From positions 78,322-142,321 of the forward strand of contig JAFUZP010000002.1 in NCBI GenBank assembly GCA_017476545.1: DNA of 64,000 nt. Reading direction: 5' to 3'. Under the pieces are notes generated by a model. It saw only the letters and a program-made list of their open reading frames with translations, was not told the origin of the DNA and did no database searches. The translations under genes and the position numbers were made by a program. This DNA is from Alloprevotella sp. Lineage in GTDB: Bacteria > Bacteroidota > Bacteroidia > Bacteroidales > Bacteroidaceae. Positions 44,721 through 53,913 of this stretch are shown here, piece by piece (position 1 is the first letter of the stretch; each line of letters opens with the position of its first letter).

Positions 44721-45908
44721 ATGTACGGTAAATTCCAACAGCATCTGCAGCAGGAGCTGCAGGAGATTAAGGATGCCGGCCTCTACAAGCAGGAGCGCTT
44801 CATTGAGGGCCAGCAGCAAGCCGCCATCCAAGTGGCAGGTAAGGAAGTCCTGAACTTCTGCGCCAACAACTACCTCGGCCTCTCCAACCACCCGCGCCTC
44901 ATCCAGGCCGCTAAGGACATGATGGACCGGCGCGGCTACGGTATGTCCAGCGTGCGCTTCATCTGTGGCACGCAGGACGTGCATAAGGAGCTCGAAGCCG
45001 CCATCAGCGACTATTTCCACACCGAGGACACCATCCTCTACGCAGCCTGTTTCGACGCTAACGGCGGGCTTTTCGAACCGTTGCTCACGAAGGACGACGC
45101 CATTATCAGCGACGCCCTGAACCATGCCTCTATCATCGACGGTGTCCGCCTCTGCAAGGCTGTGCGCTATCGCTACAATAACGCCGACATGGCCGACCTC
45201 GAACGCTGCCTCCAGGAAGCGCAGGCGCAACGCTTCCGCATCATCTGCACGGATGGCGTGTTCTCCATGGACGGTAATGTGGCCCCGATGGACAAAATTT
45301 GCGACCTCGCAGAGAAGTATGACGCCCTCGTCATGGTGGACGAGAGCCACAGCGCGGGTGTCGTAGGCAGGACCGGGCACGGCGTGAGCGAGTTCTTCGG
45401 CACCTACGACCGTGTGGATATTTACACGGGTACGCTGGGTAAGGCCTTCGGCGGGGCTATGGGCGGCTTCACGACGGGTAAGAAGGAAATCATTGACCTC
45501 CTGCGCCAACGCAGCCGTCCCTATCTCTTCTCCAACAGCGTAGCCCCCGCCATTGTCGGCGCAGCCCTCGAGACGTTCAAGATTCTCAAGGAGAGCAACG
45601 AACTGCACGACCGCCTCGTGGAGAACGTGGAGTACTTCCGCGACAAGATGATGGCCGCAGGCTTCGACATCAAGCCCACGCAGAGTGCCATCTGTGCCGT
45701 CATGCTCTACGATGCGCCCCTGTCCCAGCAGTATGCCGCAGCCCTGCAAGAGGAAGGCATCTACGTAACCGGTTTCTACTACCCCGTGGTTCCGAAGGGC
45801 CAGGCCCGCATCCGCGTGCAGCTCTCCGCCGGTCACACGCGCGAACAGCTCGACAAGTGTATCGCCGCCTTCATCAAGGTGGGCAAAGACCTCGGCGTGC
45901 TGAAATAA
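44721..45908 (+). CDS. kbl: Glycine C-acetyltransferase (2-amino-3-ketobutyrate CoA ligase)
   Basis: A 395-residue cytoplasmic PLP enzyme of the alpha-oxoamine synthase family. It cleaves 2-amino-3-ketobutyrate with CoA to glycine and acetyl-CoA, completing threonine breakdown started by the divergent tdh product. The motifs NFCANNYLGLSNHP, FICGTQDVHKELE, MVDESHSAGVVGRTGHG and the PLP lysine in TGTLGKAFGGAMGG (about residue 240) are all present. Length is normal. It has its own probable promoter and a strong terminator at 45981. Confidence 0.96.
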   Translation: MYGKFQQHLQQELQEIKDAGLYKQERFIEGQQQAAIQVAGKEVLNFCANNYLGLSNHPRLIQAAKDMMDRRGYGMSSVRFICGTQDVHKELEAAISDYFHTEDTILYAACFDANGGLFEPLLTKDDAIISDALNHASIIDGVRLCKAVRYRYNNADMADLERCLQEAQAQRFRIICTDGVFSMDGNVAPMDKICDLAEKYDALVMVDESHSAGVVGRTGHGVSEFFGTYDRVDIYTGTLGKAFGGAMGGFTTGKKEIIDLLRQRSRPYLFSNSVAPAIVGAALETFKILKESNELHDRLVENVEYFRDKMMAAGFDIKPTQSAICAVMLYDAPLSQQYAAALQEEGIYVTGFYYPVVPKGQARIRVQLSAGHTREQLDKCIAAFIKVGKDLGVLK

Positions 45909-45914
45909 GTTCGC

Positions 45915-45941
45915 GCGCGCGGGCGTATATAAAATAGGTAT
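45915..45941. repeat. Recurrent CG/TA alternating motif ending TAGGTAT
   Basis: CGCGCGCGGGCGTATATAAA followed by ATAGGTAT. Close copies lie inside the four leader ORFs (6079, 13373, 24389, 56823) and before the rRNA promoter (63289-63322); partial ones are at 33636 and 16903. Confidence 0.6.
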
Positions 45942-45980
45942 GGGACGCCGCAGCTCATGCGGTGCGTCCGACACTTTGTA

Positions 45981-46022
45981 GCATCGCCGTCCGGGAAGTG
46001 TGCCGGGCGGCGATGTTTTTTT
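45981..46022 (+). terminator. Terminator of kbl
   Basis: CATCGCCG pairs with CGGCGATG around an inner CCGG/CCGG, followed by seven T. A second hairpin (GGACGC/GCGTCC) precedes it at about 45942-45969. Confidence 0.85.
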
Positions 46023-46210
46023 CCGTTTGCGCCGGACTGTTTCTTGGTACGGTCTGCCGGAAGCGGATGTCCCGCCCGCCCGCGCGCCGCATTGTGGATA
46101 ACTTTCGCTGTTTCACGGTCGATAATCTTGACATCGGCAGCTTCCTTTTCCGGCGTGCCGAATTCTTCTCTCCGGGTAAAATCCCAGCGCTCCGCTGCGT
46201 TATTTCTTCT

Positions 46211-46247
46211 TACCCCATGGGGTAACTTCTCCTAACCGCAGGGATAA
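46211..46247. repeat. Phased palindrome array 4 (two units)
   Basis: TTACCCCATGGGGTAA (perfect, centre 46218.5) and the degenerate TAACCGCAGGGATA (centre 46240.5), 22 bp apart. The surrounding intergenic DNA 46023-46620 has no gene that I can support. Confidence 0.75.
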
Positions 46248-46630
46248 GGCGCGTTGATGCGGCGGTTGCGGCCTGCGCCCCGCCGCCTTAGATGCCCCTC
46301 TCTGTGGGTAAAATCGGACTTTTCGGACATTTACGGTTTCTTTTTCGGCCTTATCGAACACTTTTCGGGAGTGGAATGCGTGGCTTGTAGCCGACACGGG
46401 GATTTTTCATCGGGAATGCGCCACGCATTTGCCGTGGGTGACCGTGAAACACTCTCCTTTTTGGGGAGAAATTTCGGGCCTGCCGGCTTCCGCACGTCTG
46501 GGGGGACAGGCATCCCACCGAGCTTTTAACCCGCCTTATATCCCCACTTTTTTGTATTTTTATTATGCATTGCAAATCAGTTGAATATGGGATGGCGGAA
46601 AATAAATTTTGCGTTTTTTGAAATTTTTTC

Positions 46631-46672
46631 TTGGCAAAGGTGGGGAAATGTGGGGAAAAGTCCGTACTTTTG
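46631..46672 (+). promoter_or_regulatory. mraZ promoter with MraZ-box repeats
   Basis: TTGGC-AAAGG-TGGGG-AAATG-TGGGG (46631-46655) gives three TGGGN-type repeats at an exact 10-bp step, the first degenerate, matching the known MraZ operator pattern. TACTTTTG (46665-46672) is the -7 element and the repeats cover the -33 area, so autorepression of the dcw operon is likely. Confidence 0.7.
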
Positions 46673-46712
46673 CTCACTGCGATTTGGCTTACTGCCTTTT
46701 ATCGCGAAAAAG

Positions 46713-47156
46713 ATGCAGTTTACGGGTAAAATACAGGCGCGTATGGACGCGAAAGGGCGTGTGTTCTTTCCGGCTGATTTCCGCAAGGAGATGGGCGCGG
46801 GTGAGTTGCGCTTTGTCCTAAGGCGCGATGTGTATCAGCCTTGCCTGGTGATTTACCCCTATGTGACGTGGGCGGCGGAAGTGGAGGAACTGCGGCAGCG
46901 GCTGAACCGCTGGGTGCCGGCGGAGGCGATGGTGCTGCGCCAGTTCCTGTCCGATGCGGAGGTGTTCACGCTGGATGCCAACGGGCGTTTCATCGTCCCG
47001 CGCCGCTTCCAAGAAACTTGCGGCCTGACGAAAAGCGTCGCTTTCATCGGGCTTGACGACCGCATAGAGCTTTGGTCTGCCACCCGTGCGGACGAGCCCT
47101 TCCTCGGGGCGGAGGATTTCAGCGACGCATTGCAACGACTGATGCGGAACGACTGA
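46713..47156 (+). CDS. mraZ: Transcriptional regulator MraZ
   Basis: A 147-residue protein with two SpoVT/AbrB-type beta domains: GKIQARMDAKGRVFFPADFR near the N-terminus and FTLDANGRFIVPRRFQETCG in the second half, each with the D-x-x-G-R-x-x-(F/I)-P core. MraZ binds TGGGN repeats upstream of its own gene and represses the division/cell-wall cluster; such repeats are present here. The start at 46713 (MQFTGKIQ) follows the promoter; the longer frame to 46581 crosses it. First gene of the dcw cluster. Confidence 0.94.
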   Translation: MQFTGKIQARMDAKGRVFFPADFRKEMGAGELRFVLRRDVYQPCLVIYPYVTWAAEVEELRQRLNRWVPAEAMVLRQFLSDAEVFTLDANGRFIVPRRFQETCGLTKSVAFIGLDDRIELWSATRADEPFLGAEDFSDALQRLMRND

Positions 47157-47219
47157 CGGGAAGGGGTAACCCGCCCCGCGCGTTTCCGGCGATACCGAAT
47201 ATTTAGAAGCGGATGTGCC

Positions 47220-48158
47220 ATGGACCGACAGCAGCAAACTGGAGGTGAACTGCCGTATCACGTCCCCGTGATGCTGCAGGCGAGCGTGGACGGGCTTGCA
47301 GTCCGTCCGGGCGGTGTCTATGCGGACGTCACCTTCGGCGGCGGCGGACATAGCCGTGAAATCCTCTCCCGCCTCGGTGGTGACGGGCACCTCTATGCAT
47401 TTGACCAGGATGCAGACGCAGAGGGGAATATAGGCCGCAGTGACGAGCGCTTTACGTTCGTGCGGAGCAATTTCCGTTACCTGTCCAACTGGATGCGCTA
47501 TTACGGTGAGCCTTTCCTGGACGGCCTGCTGGCCGACTTGGGCGTGTCAAGCCATCACTTTGACGACGAGGCGCGTGGTTTTTCCTTCCGCTTCGATGCG
47601 CCGTTGGACATGCGGATGAACGGGCGTGGGGGGATGACTGCCGCCGATGTGCTGAACCGTTACGACGAAGAAACGCTGGCCTGCATCTTCCGCCTCTATG
47701 GCGAAGTGAAGAGTGCCCGGCGGTTGGCGGGGGAAATAGTGCGGAGAAGGACTGAAAAACCCGTTGAAACCGTGGAAAATTTCCTTGCCGTCGTGCAACC
47801 TTTCCTCCATCCTTCTCGCGAGAAAAAGGAGTTGGCGAAGGTGTTCCAGGCCTTACGCATTGAGGTAAACCACGAGTTGGACGCCTTGCAGGAGATGCTG
47901 GCCGCTGCGGAGCGGTTGCTGCGGCCGGGCGGGCGGCTGGTGGTGCTGACTTACCACTCCGTGGAGGACAGGATGGTGAAGAACTTCATGCGGGCAGGTA
48001 ACGTGGAAGGGCGGGTTGAGTCGGACTTTTACGGCAACAGGCTTGCGTCGCTGCGTCCGTTGGGGAAGGCCGTGACCCCCTCAGCGGCGGAGCAGGCCGC
48101 TAACCCGCGCAGCCGTAGCGCGAAACTGCGCATTGCCGAAAAGATTAAAGAGGAATGA
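47220..48158 (+). CDS. rsmH: 16S rRNA (cytosine-1402-N4)-methyltransferase
   Basis: A 312-residue cytoplasmic SAM-dependent methyltransferase that modifies C1402 of 16S rRNA. YHVPVMLQASVDGL at the start, the SAM loop YADVTFGGGGHSREILSRL, GLLADLGVSSHHFDDEARGF and the C-terminal VLTYHSVEDRMVKNFM are diagnostic of RsmH (MraW). Length is normal. It lies 63 bp after mraZ and overlaps the next gene by ATGA, as is standard in this cluster. Confidence 0.96.
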   Translation: MDRQQQTGGELPYHVPVMLQASVDGLAVRPGGVYADVTFGGGGHSREILSRLGGDGHLYAFDQDADAEGNIGRSDERFTFVRSNFRYLSNWMRYYGEPFLDGLLADLGVSSHHFDDEARGFSFRFDAPLDMRMNGRGGMTAADVLNRYDEETLACIFRLYGEVKSARRLAGEIVRRRTEKPVETVENFLAVVQPFLHPSREKKELAKVFQALRIEVNHELDALQEMLAAAERLLRPGGRLVVLTYHSVEDRMVKNFMRAGNVEGRVESDFYGNRLASLRPLGKAVTPSAAEQAANPRSRSAKLRIAEKIKEE

Positions 48159-48670
48159 AAACGTCTGAGAAGAATAAAAAGCAGCAAGAGCCGGTGGAAA
48201 CGCTGGCGGACATCGTGCGTGAGGACCTCGCCGAGGCCATCCGCGACGAAAAAGCAGACAAAAAAGCCGGACAGACGTCGGATGAGAAAGCCGCGAAAGC
48301 GTTTAAGGAACTCGTGAGCGAGGATGACAACGCCCGGCCGAACATTTCCTTGCGCACACTCCTCGGTGGCGATATCCTGGCCGGGCCTTGGTTCTGGAAA
48401 CAGTTCTGGTTTCTTGTGATGATTGTGGCGATGATGATTGTTTACGTCAGCAACCGTTACTATTGTCAGCAGGAGATGATTGAGGGAACGCGGCTTGCGG
48501 ACACCCTCCTGGACCGCCGTTACAAAGCACTCACCCTGTCGAGCCAGCTCAAAGAGCTCACGCGGCGGAGTGTCGTGGAGAAACATCTGACGGACACGGC
48601 GCTGAAGACATCAACAGACCCGATATTCACGTTGCCGGTGGATGAGCGGGACACGATTAGCAGGAACTAA
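48155..48670 (+). CDS. ftsL: FtsL-like cell-division membrane protein
   Basis: A 171-residue bitopic membrane protein. A long charged cytoplasmic N-terminus (rich in E, K and D) precedes one membrane segment, FWKQFWFLVMIVAMMIVYVS (about residues 85-104). A short periplasmic helix follows (TRLADTLLDRRYKALTLSSQ LKELTRRS) of the coiled-coil kind used by FtsL to pair with FtsB-like partners. Sequence is weakly conserved, so the name rests mainly on topology and on its place between rsmH and ftsI. Confidence 0.75.
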   Translation: MKTSEKNKKQQEPVETLADIVREDLAEAIRDEKADKKAGQTSDEKAAKAFKELVSEDDNARPNISLRTLLGGDILAGPWFWKQFWFLVMIVAMMIVYVSNRYYCQQEMIEGTRLADTLLDRRYKALTLSSQLKELTRRSVVEKHLTDTALKTSTDPIFTLPVDERDTISRN

Positions 48671-48688
48671 CAAAAGAATAAGCAGACG

Positions 48689-51127
48689 ATGGATTTTCCC
48701 GGAAAGAAAATAATGCCGCGTTTCTTCGTGATTGCCGTGGGGCTTATCCTACTCGGCGTGCTCATCGTGGGTAAGTCCGTCTATATAATGACGATGCAGA
48801 AAGACTTCTGGACGGAGGTTGGCAGCCGTTACCAGAAGTATGATGTCGAAGTACCGCCCACACGCGGTGATATTCTTTCCGATAACGGCGAAGTGCTGGC
48901 CGCCTCCATTCCTGAATACAAGATGTTCATGGATTTCCGTTCGGGGGAGCGGGATACGGCCCGCGTGGCCAAGGACCAGGGACGGCGGGACTGGCTGCTG
49001 TTGCTTAAGATGGACAGTATCTGCAACGGCCTTCACGAGATATTTCCCGATATTGACCCCGCCGAAATGCGCAGGCATCTGCTTGAGGGACGCGCGAAGC
49101 GGAGTATGCACTGGCCGCTCTACGGGAAACGCATCTCCTACATCCAGTATAAGCGGGTGAAGCAGGTGCCGTATTTGTCCATGAGCCAGAATCGCGGGGG
49201 CTTTCATGTGGAGAAGTTTGAGACGCGCCGAAATCCCTACGGCAAGCTGGCTGCGCGCACCATAGGCGACCTGTATGCGGGTAAGGACTCTGCCCGTAGC
49301 GGCATTGAACTGGGGATGGATTCCGTGTTGCGCGGCAAACCGGGTACCAGCCACCGGCAGAAAGTGAAGAGCAGCTACCTGACCATCATCGACCAGCCCG
49401 CAGAAGATGGCTGCGACGTGCAGACTACACTCAATATCACCATGCAGGATATTTGTGAGAAAGCCCTTGGCGACCAACTGCGCGAGTTGCAGGCGCAGGG
49501 CAGTGGTGACGTGGAGTTCGGGGTCTGCATCCTGATGGAGGTGGCAACCGGCGACGTGAAAGCCATTACGAGCCTGTCGAAGATGAAGGACGGTTCCTTC
49601 CAGGAAATCCAGAACAAGGCCATTTCCAATTTGATGGAGCCTGGCTCCGTATTCAAGCCGATGTCGTTCCTCGTGGCCTTCAATGACGGCTACATCGGTA
49701 TGGACGACCCCGTGAACGTGGGGAGCGGCGTGGTGGAAATGCACGGGCGGAAGATGAAAGACCACAACTGGCGAACAGGCGGATACGGTACCATAACCGT
49801 GCGACAGTGCATACAGAAGTCCTCTAATGTCGGCGTGAGCCATTTCATCGACCGCAACTACGCGAAGAACCCGCAGAAGTTTGTGGACGGTATCTATGCG
49901 ACCGGTGTTGCGGACGACCTGCATATCCCCATTCCCGGCTATGCGAAGCCGAGAATTAAGTCCCCCCAATCTTCATCGTGGGCCAAGACTGATTTGCCAT
50001 GGATGAGCATAGGCTATGTCACGCAGATACCCCCTATCAGCACGCTGGCCTTCTATAACGGCATTGCCAACGGGGGCAAAATGATGCGGCCCCGCTTCGT
50101 GAAGGCCGTTTTGCAGAACGGGGAGGTCGTGAAAGAGCTGCCTCCCGTTGTCCTCCGCGACCACATGGCGAGCGATGAGGCGGTACGGAATATTCAGACT
50201 TGTCTGCGTGAGGTCGTCACGCTGGGTGTCGGGAAAAAAGCCGGCTCAAAGTTGGTTCATACCGCCGGTAAGACGGGAACGGCCCAGGTGTGGTCCGCTG
50301 CCGGACGGACGGCGGGTTACCTGGTTTCGTTCGCAGGGTTCTTCCCGTATGAGGCCCCGAAATATTCCTGTATAGTCTGCATCAACAAGACCGGGACGGC
50401 TTCCGGCAACCTGCATTGCGGTCCCGTTTTCCGCCGGGTGGCAGAGACGGTGATGGCGCAGGAGCTCCATTCGGACTATAGGCGTGCGAAAGACTCCCTC
50501 AGCGTGGCGCATCCCTTCGTGAATAGCGGGAACGTCATGGCGGCAGAGCGTGTCCTTGGCTATTTGGGCGTGAAGTATGCGGACAACTTCAAGGACGAAA
50601 CGGGTACGTTCGCTTGGGGTGTAGCCAGCAGTAGCACCGATGGTGTCTTCCTGAGCAAGACGAAACTGGAAGAAGGCCTCGTCCCGGACGTGAAAGGGTA
50701 CGGCTTGCGTGACGCGGTGTATTGTCTGGAACGGTTAGGGTTGAAGGTGAAAATGATTGGCTCCGGGCGTGTGACCGGACAGAGTCTGCTGCCGGGACGT
50801 AAAGTGCAGGGGGGTGAACAGATCTTCCTGACGTTGGGGAACGGAAAAACCGAGCATGAGATGCCCGACAGCATAAAGGAACTCTTGCATAAGGCTGTAG
50901 AGGCGGAAAAGGAACTTGCGGATTCAACGGCCCGTACCGACCTTCCGGATACCGGGAGGCAGGGGGCGCACAGGCAGCATCCGGCTTCCGTTCCGCTTTC
51001 CGGGCCTCAGCAGCGGGACGGGGAACGGCCTGGTTCCGTCGCTCCCTCCTTGGGCGATGCGTTGATAGACCCCCGTTCCGCTATAGGGTGGGGTACACGG
51101 ATCGTGAACCGTGCGCCGTCTGTGTGA
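48689..51127 (+). CDS. ftsI: Septal peptidoglycan transpeptidase FtsI (PBP3) with PASTA domain
   Basis: An 812-residue inner-membrane class B penicillin-binding protein. One N-terminal membrane segment (FFVIAVGLILLGVLIVGKSV) is followed by the dimerisation domain and the transpeptidase. The active-site serine is in GSVFKPMSF (about residue 318), the second motif is SSN at about 376 and KTGTAQ lies at about 527. A C-terminal PASTA domain (about 668-730, LVPDVKGYGLRDAVYCLERL) may bind glycan stems. The last 80 residues are a low-complexity Q/R/P tail that is longer than usual. It crosslinks septal peptidoglycan with FtsW. Confidence 0.94.
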   Translation: MDFPGKKIMPRFFVIAVGLILLGVLIVGKSVYIMTMQKDFWTEVGSRYQKYDVEVPPTRGDILSDNGEVLAASIPEYKMFMDFRSGERDTARVAKDQGRRDWLLLLKMDSICNGLHEIFPDIDPAEMRRHLLEGRAKRSMHWPLYGKRISYIQYKRVKQVPYLSMSQNRGGFHVEKFETRRNPYGKLAARTIGDLYAGKDSARSGIELGMDSVLRGKPGTSHRQKVKSSYLTIIDQPAEDGCDVQTTLNITMQDICEKALGDQLRELQAQGSGDVEFGVCILMEVATGDVKAITSLSKMKDGSFQEIQNKAISNLMEPGSVFKPMSFLVAFNDGYIGMDDPVNVGSGVVEMHGRKMKDHNWRTGGYGTITVRQCIQKSSNVGVSHFIDRNYAKNPQKFVDGIYATGVADDLHIPIPGYAKPRIKSPQSSSWAKTDLPWMSIGYVTQIPPISTLAFYNGIANGGKMMRPRFVKAVLQNGEVVKELPPVVLRDHMASDEAVRNIQTCLREVVTLGVGKKAGSKLVHTAGKTGTAQVWSAAGRTAGYLVSFAGFFPYEAPKYSCIVCINKTGTASGNLHCGPVFRRVAETVMAQELHSDYRRAKDSLSVAHPFVNSGNVMAAERVLGYLGVKYADNFKDETGTFAWGVASSSTDGVFLSKTKLEEGLVPDVKGYGLRDAVYCLERLGLKVKMIGSGRVTGQSLLPGRKVQGGEQIFLTLGNGKTEHEMPDSIKELLHKAVEAEKELADSTARTDLPDTGRQGAHRQHPASVPLSGPQQRDGERPGSVAPSLGDALIDPRSAIGWGTRIVNRAPSV

Positions 51128-51128
51128 C

Positions 51129-51147
51129 AAAAGTGCGGTTTCATCGG
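51129..51147. repeat. 19-bp sequence shared with the rlpA/WYL intergenic region
   Basis: AAAAGTGCGGTTTCATCGG, identical to 32152-32170. It lies two bases after the ftsI stop and 36 bp before the murE start. Confidence 0.7.
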
Positions 51148-51183
51148 TAGATTTGGACGTAAATTTAATAGAAAAGTATAGTT

Positions 51184-52638
51184 ATGAAATTATCCGAGGT
51201 GTTGGAGCAGATCCGTCCGGTAGCGGTTTGCGGAACTACGGACGTGGAAATTACGGGCGTAGAGATAGACTCGCGTCAAGTGAAGCCCGGGAACTTGTTC
51301 GTTGCGGTCAAAGGAACACAGACAGACGGGCATACTTTTATTCCGAAGGCTGTTGCCGCTGGTGCGGTGGCCGTGTTGCAAACGGACGAGATTCCCGATG
51401 AAACCGAACCAAACGTAACTTATGTGCGCGTGACCGATACGGAAGAGGCCGTAGGGGTTGCGGCAACGCAGTTCTATGGTAACCCGACGGCGAAGCTGCG
51501 CCTTGTCGGTGTGACAGGTACCAACGGGAAAACGACTATCGCGACCGTCCTGTATAATCTGTTCCGTGGGTTGGGTTATAAGGTCGGGCTGTGCTCGACC
51601 GTCTGCAACTACGTGGACGATGAAGCCGTTCCGACAGAGCATACCACGCCCGATGCGGTGACGCTCAACAAACTTCTGGCACGGATGGCTGATGCTGGGT
51701 GTGAATACGCCTTTATGGAGTGCAGTTCGCACGCCGTTGTGCAGAAGCGCATTGCCGGCTTGCGCTTTGCGGGCGGCATTTTCACCAATCTGACGCGCGA
51801 CCACCTCGACTACCACAAAACTTTCGAGAACTACCGGGATGCCAAGAAGGCGTTCTTTGACGCTTTGGGGGCAGACGCTTTTGCCATAACCAATGCCGAC
51901 GATAAGAACGGTGGCGTGATGGTGCAGAATACGAAGGCTACGGTCAAGACTTATTCCACGCGTACAGCCGCTGACTTCAAGGGACGTATCCTCGAGGAGT
52001 CGCTGGAAGGGATGCTCTTGGATATGGACGGACAAGAGGTGAGCGTGCATTTCGTGGGCCGCTTTAACGTGTCAAACCTGCTTGCCGTATATGGTGCCGC
52101 CGTCCAGCTGGGCGAGCCTGCGTCCGAGGTGCTCCGCGTCCTGTCCTCCCTCCGCCCCGTGAACGGTCGCTTCGAGGCCATCCGTTCGCCGAAAGGTGTG
52201 AGCGCGATTGTGGACTATGCCCATACGCCGGACGCACTGGCCAATGTCTTGGTGGCAATAGGCGAGATTGTACGCGGCCGCGGGCAAGTGATTACGGTCT
52301 GCGGTGCCGGGGGAAACCGCGATAAGGGCAAGCGTCCCTTGATGGCCCAAGAGGCGGCAAACCGTAGCGACCGCGTCATTATTACGAGCGACAACCCCCG
52401 TTTTGAAGAACCACAAGCCATCATCGACGATATGCTGGCGGGGCTGGATGCCGGGCAGATGCAGAAGACTATCGCCATCGCCGACCGCCGTGAGGCAATC
52501 CGTGCTGCCGTGATGATGGCACGCCCCGGGGATGTAATCCTTGTCGCAGGAAAAGGGCATGAACCCTACCAGGAAATAAAAGGCGTGAAGCATCACTTCG
52601 ATGACCACGAGGAGATACGCGCCGCATTCGGTGTCTGA
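51184..52638 (+). CDS. murE: UDP-MurNAc-L-Ala-D-Glu:meso-diaminopimelate ligase
   Basis: A 484-residue cytoplasmic Mur ligase that adds the third stem residue of peptidoglycan precursors. The ATP loop is [20 protein letters not shown]; the middle domain has THEHTT-like and DHLDYH motifs ([17 protein letters not shown]); the C-terminal DNPR motif ([12 protein letters not shown]) indicates meso-diaminopimelate rather than lysine as the substrate. The carbamylated lysine region ([10 protein letters not shown]) is also present. Length is normal; it precedes mraY by 3 bp. Confidence 0.96.
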   Translation: MKLSEVLEQIRPVAVCGTTDVEITGVEIDSRQVKPGNLFVAVKGTQTDGHTFIPKAVAAGAVAVLQTDEIPDETEPNVTYVRVTDTEEAVGVAATQFYGNPTAKLRLVGVTGTNGKTTIATVLYNLFRGLGYKVGLCSTVCNYVDDEAVPTEHTTPDAVTLNKLLARMADAGCEYAFMECSSHAVVQKRIAGLRFAGGIFTNLTRDHLDYHKTFENYRDAKKAFFDALGADAFAITNADDKNGGVMVQNTKATVKTYSTRTAADFKGRILEESLEGMLLDMDGQEVSVHFVGRFNVSNLLAVYGAAVQLGEPASEVLRVLSSLRPVNGRFEAIRSPKGVSAIVDYAHTPDALANVLVAIGEIVRGRGQVITVCGAGGNRDKGKRPLMAQEAANRSDRVIITSDNPRFEEPQAIIDDMLAGLDAGQMQKTIAIADRREAIRAAVMMARPGDVILVAGKGHEPYQEIKGVKHHFDDHEEIRAAFGV

Positions 52639-52641
52639 GTT

Positions 52642-53913
52642 ATGTTGTACTATCTGTTCCGTTTCCTTGAAGACTTCGGTGTGCCGGGCTCGGCCATGTG
52701 GGGCTTCATTTCTTTCCGCTCCCTGCTGGCGTTGATGCTGGCTCTCGTTATCTCGGCGTGGTTCGGGGAGTATTTTATCAAGTGGATGAAGCGTCACCAT
52801 ATCAGTGAGGTGCAGCGCGATGTGTCTATTGACCCGTTCGGTGTCAATAAGGTCGGCGTGCCTTCAATGGGGGGCATCATTATCATTGTTTCGGTGCTTG
52901 TCCCGGTATTGCTCCTCGGCCGTTTGCGCAACATCTATATGATACTGATGATTGCCACGACCGTGTGGTTCGGATTGCTCGGCTTTGCGGACGACTATAT
53001 CAAGATATTCAGGCGCAACAAAGAGGGGCTGGCCGGGCGTTACAAAATCTTGGGGCAAGTTATTGCGGGACTTGCTGTCGGTCTGACGCTCTATCTCAGT
53101 CCCGATGTCCGGATTCGGGAGAACGTGGAGACGCAGAGCGTAAACAATACGACGATGGTCGTGCATAAGAGCGACCCGGTCAAGTCCACGAAGACGACCA
53201 TCCCCTTTGTGAAGAACAATAACTTGGACTACGCGGAGCTTATGTCCTTCGCAGGTAAACATAAGCAGGCTGCGGGCTGGATACTCTTCGTGATAGTCAC
53301 AATTTTCGTGATAACCGCTGTTTCCAATGGGGCCAATCTCCACGATGGCATGGACGGCATGGCCGCCGGTAACTCCGCCATCATCTGTTTTGCCCTCGGC
53401 GTTTTGGCTTATGTGTCCAGCCATATCCAATGGGCAGGCTACCTGAACATCATGTTCATCCCCGGTTCGCAGGAACTTGTCGTATTCATTTGCGCGCTGA
53501 TAGGGGCGTTGGTGGGTTTCCTCTGGTATAATGCTTTTCCCGCACAGGTATTCATGGGCGATACCGGCTCGCTGACAATCGGCGGTATCATCGGGGTACT
53601 GGCCATTATCATCCACAAGGAGCTCCTGCTTCCCATCCTCTGCTTCATTTTCTTTGTAGAGAGCCTGAGCGTTATCCTACAGACCAGTTACTTCAAGCTC
53701 GGTAAGCGGAAGGGACGCAAGCAGCGCGTGTTCAAACGCACGCCCATCCATGACAATTTCCGTGTCCTGCCCAGCCAGCTCGACCCTGAATGCCGATATA
53801 TCTTCGGCTCCTGGCCGAGGGGCGCTTGGCACGAGTCTAAGATAACGGTGCGCTTCTGGATTACAACCATCCTGCTGGCCGCAGCAACAATCATCACCCT
53901 GAAGATACGATGA
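52642..53913 (+). CDS. mraY: Phospho-MurNAc-pentapeptide transferase MraY
   Basis: A 423-residue integral membrane enzyme that forms lipid I from UDP-MurNAc-pentapeptide and undecaprenyl phosphate. About ten membrane segments are visible. Catalytic aspartates lie in LGFADDYIKIF, NLHDGMDGMAAG and AQVFMGDTGSLTIGG; the histidine loop is FKRTPIHDNF. An extra loop of about 60 residues after the fifth segment (NVETQSVNNTTMVVHKSDPV) is typical of Bacteroidetes MraY and accounts for the length. It overlaps murD by ATGA. Confidence 0.96.
   Translation: MLYYLFRFLEDFGVPGSAMWGFISFRSLLALMLALVISAWFGEYFIKWMKRHHISEVQRDVSIDPFGVNKVGVPSMGGIIIIVSVLVPVLLLGRLRNIYMILMIATTVWFGLLGFADDYIKIFRRNKEGLAGRYKILGQVIAGLAVGLTLYLSPDVRIRENVETQSVNNTTMVVHKSDPVKSTKTTIPFVKNNNLDYAELMSFAGKHKQAAGWILFVIVTIFVITAVSNGANLHDGMDGMAAGNSAIICFALGVLAYVSSHIQWAGYLNIMFIPGSQELVVFICALIGALVGFLWYNAFPAQVFMGDTGSLTIGGIIGVLAIIIHKELLLPILCFIFFVESLSVILQTSYFKLGKRKGRKQRVFKRTPIHDNFRVLPSQLDPECRYIFGSWPRGAWHESKITVRFWITTILLAAATIITLKIR

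Noticed and set aside
46254-46529. 91-codon frame upstream of mraZ
   Set aside because: No start region or recognisable sequence; it overlaps non-coding repeat-rich DNA.
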